Under the pieces are notes generated by a model that searched no databases, was not told the origin of the DNA, and worked only from the letters and a program-made list of their open reading frames with translations. A stretch of 6,138 nucleotides of DNA from Myxococcales bacterium UBA1660 (GTDB taxonomy: Bacteria > Myxococcota_A > Polyangia > Polyangiales > Houyiibacteriaceae), in contig DCLA01000015.1 in NCBI GenBank assembly GCA_002320815.1, forward strand, positions 27,861 through 33,998, written 5' to 3'. This document shows, piece by piece, positions 6,034 to 6,138 of this stretch; position 1 is the first letter of the stretch; every line of letters begins with the position of its first letter. The translations under genes were made by a program, and so were the position numbers.

Positions 6034-6138
6034 TCACTCGATGATCTTGGAGACGACGCCGGAGCCGACGGTACGGCCGCCTTCGCGGATGGCGAAGCGG
6101 AGGCCGTCTTCCATGGCGATCGGGGCGATCAGCTCAAC
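6034..6138 (-). CDS. tuf: Elongation factor Tu, C-terminal 34 residues (partial)
   Basis: EF-Tu delivers aminoacyl-tRNA to the ribosomal A site. Only the end of its third beta-barrel domain is in the window: VELIAPIAMEDGLRFAIREG followed by GRTVGSGVVSKIIE and a TGA stop. FAIREGGRTVG is the strongly conserved C-terminal signature of bacterial EF-Tu. The residue after GRTVG is Ser rather than the more common Ala, a mild variation. The upstream part lies beyond the window edge. rpmG follows 16 bases after the stop, so the two are co-transcribed up to the terminator at 5821-5866. Many bacteria have two tuf copies; this is the one next to secE-nusG. Confidence 0.97.
   Translation of the reverse strand, partial: VELIAPIAMEDGLRFAIREGGRTVGSGVVSKIIE

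Overview
The window is one end-to-end block of the conserved bacterial translation/transcription locus, with every real gene on the minus strand. Read in the direction of transcription (high to low coordinates) it runs: 3' end of tuf (EF-Tu), rpmG (L33), a strong intrinsic terminator, tRNA-Trp, secE, nusG, rplK (L11), rplA (L1), rplJ (L10), rplL (L7/L12), and the first 531 codons of rpoB, cut by the window edge inside the rifampicin-resistance region. The long plus-strand open frames are antisense shadows produced by high-GC codon usage.

Organism: a GC-rich bacterium. The order tuf-rpmG-tRNA-Trp-secE-nusG-rplKAJL-rpoB, a proteobacterial-style three-helix SecE, a four-cysteine L33 and a GC-rich third codon position together suggest a Myxococcota or other former deltaproteobacterium. 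This is an inference from general knowledge; no marker here settles it.

Layout. 5821-6138: tuf and rpmG share one transcript, which ends in a 16-bp hairpin whose 5' arm includes the last codons and stop of rpmG. 5604-5820: a promoter-sized gap, then tRNA-Trp. 4515-5544: secE-nusG, 19 bp apart (SecYEG subunit plus transcription/translation coupling factor). 2425-4405: rplK, a structured 278-bp spacer, then rplA and rplJ, separated by 2 bp. 1933-2313: rplL behind a C-rich, G-poor 111-nt leader. 1596-1932: a 337-bp spacer with several perfect hairpins. 1-1595: rpoB.

The genes supply the elongation factor (EF-Tu), the stalk that recruits it (L11, L10, L12), the L1 stalk, the Trp tRNA, a protein-export channel subunit, and the polymerase with its partner NusG. 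I found no novel system, mobile element, CRISPR array or foreign island. The unusual points are regulatory: the spacers differ from the E. coli arrangement. The rplA-rplJ leader that carries L10 autoregulation in E. coli is absent, a long structured gap lies between rplK and rplA, and the rplL-rpoB spacer resembles the E. coli attenuator/processing region in size and position.
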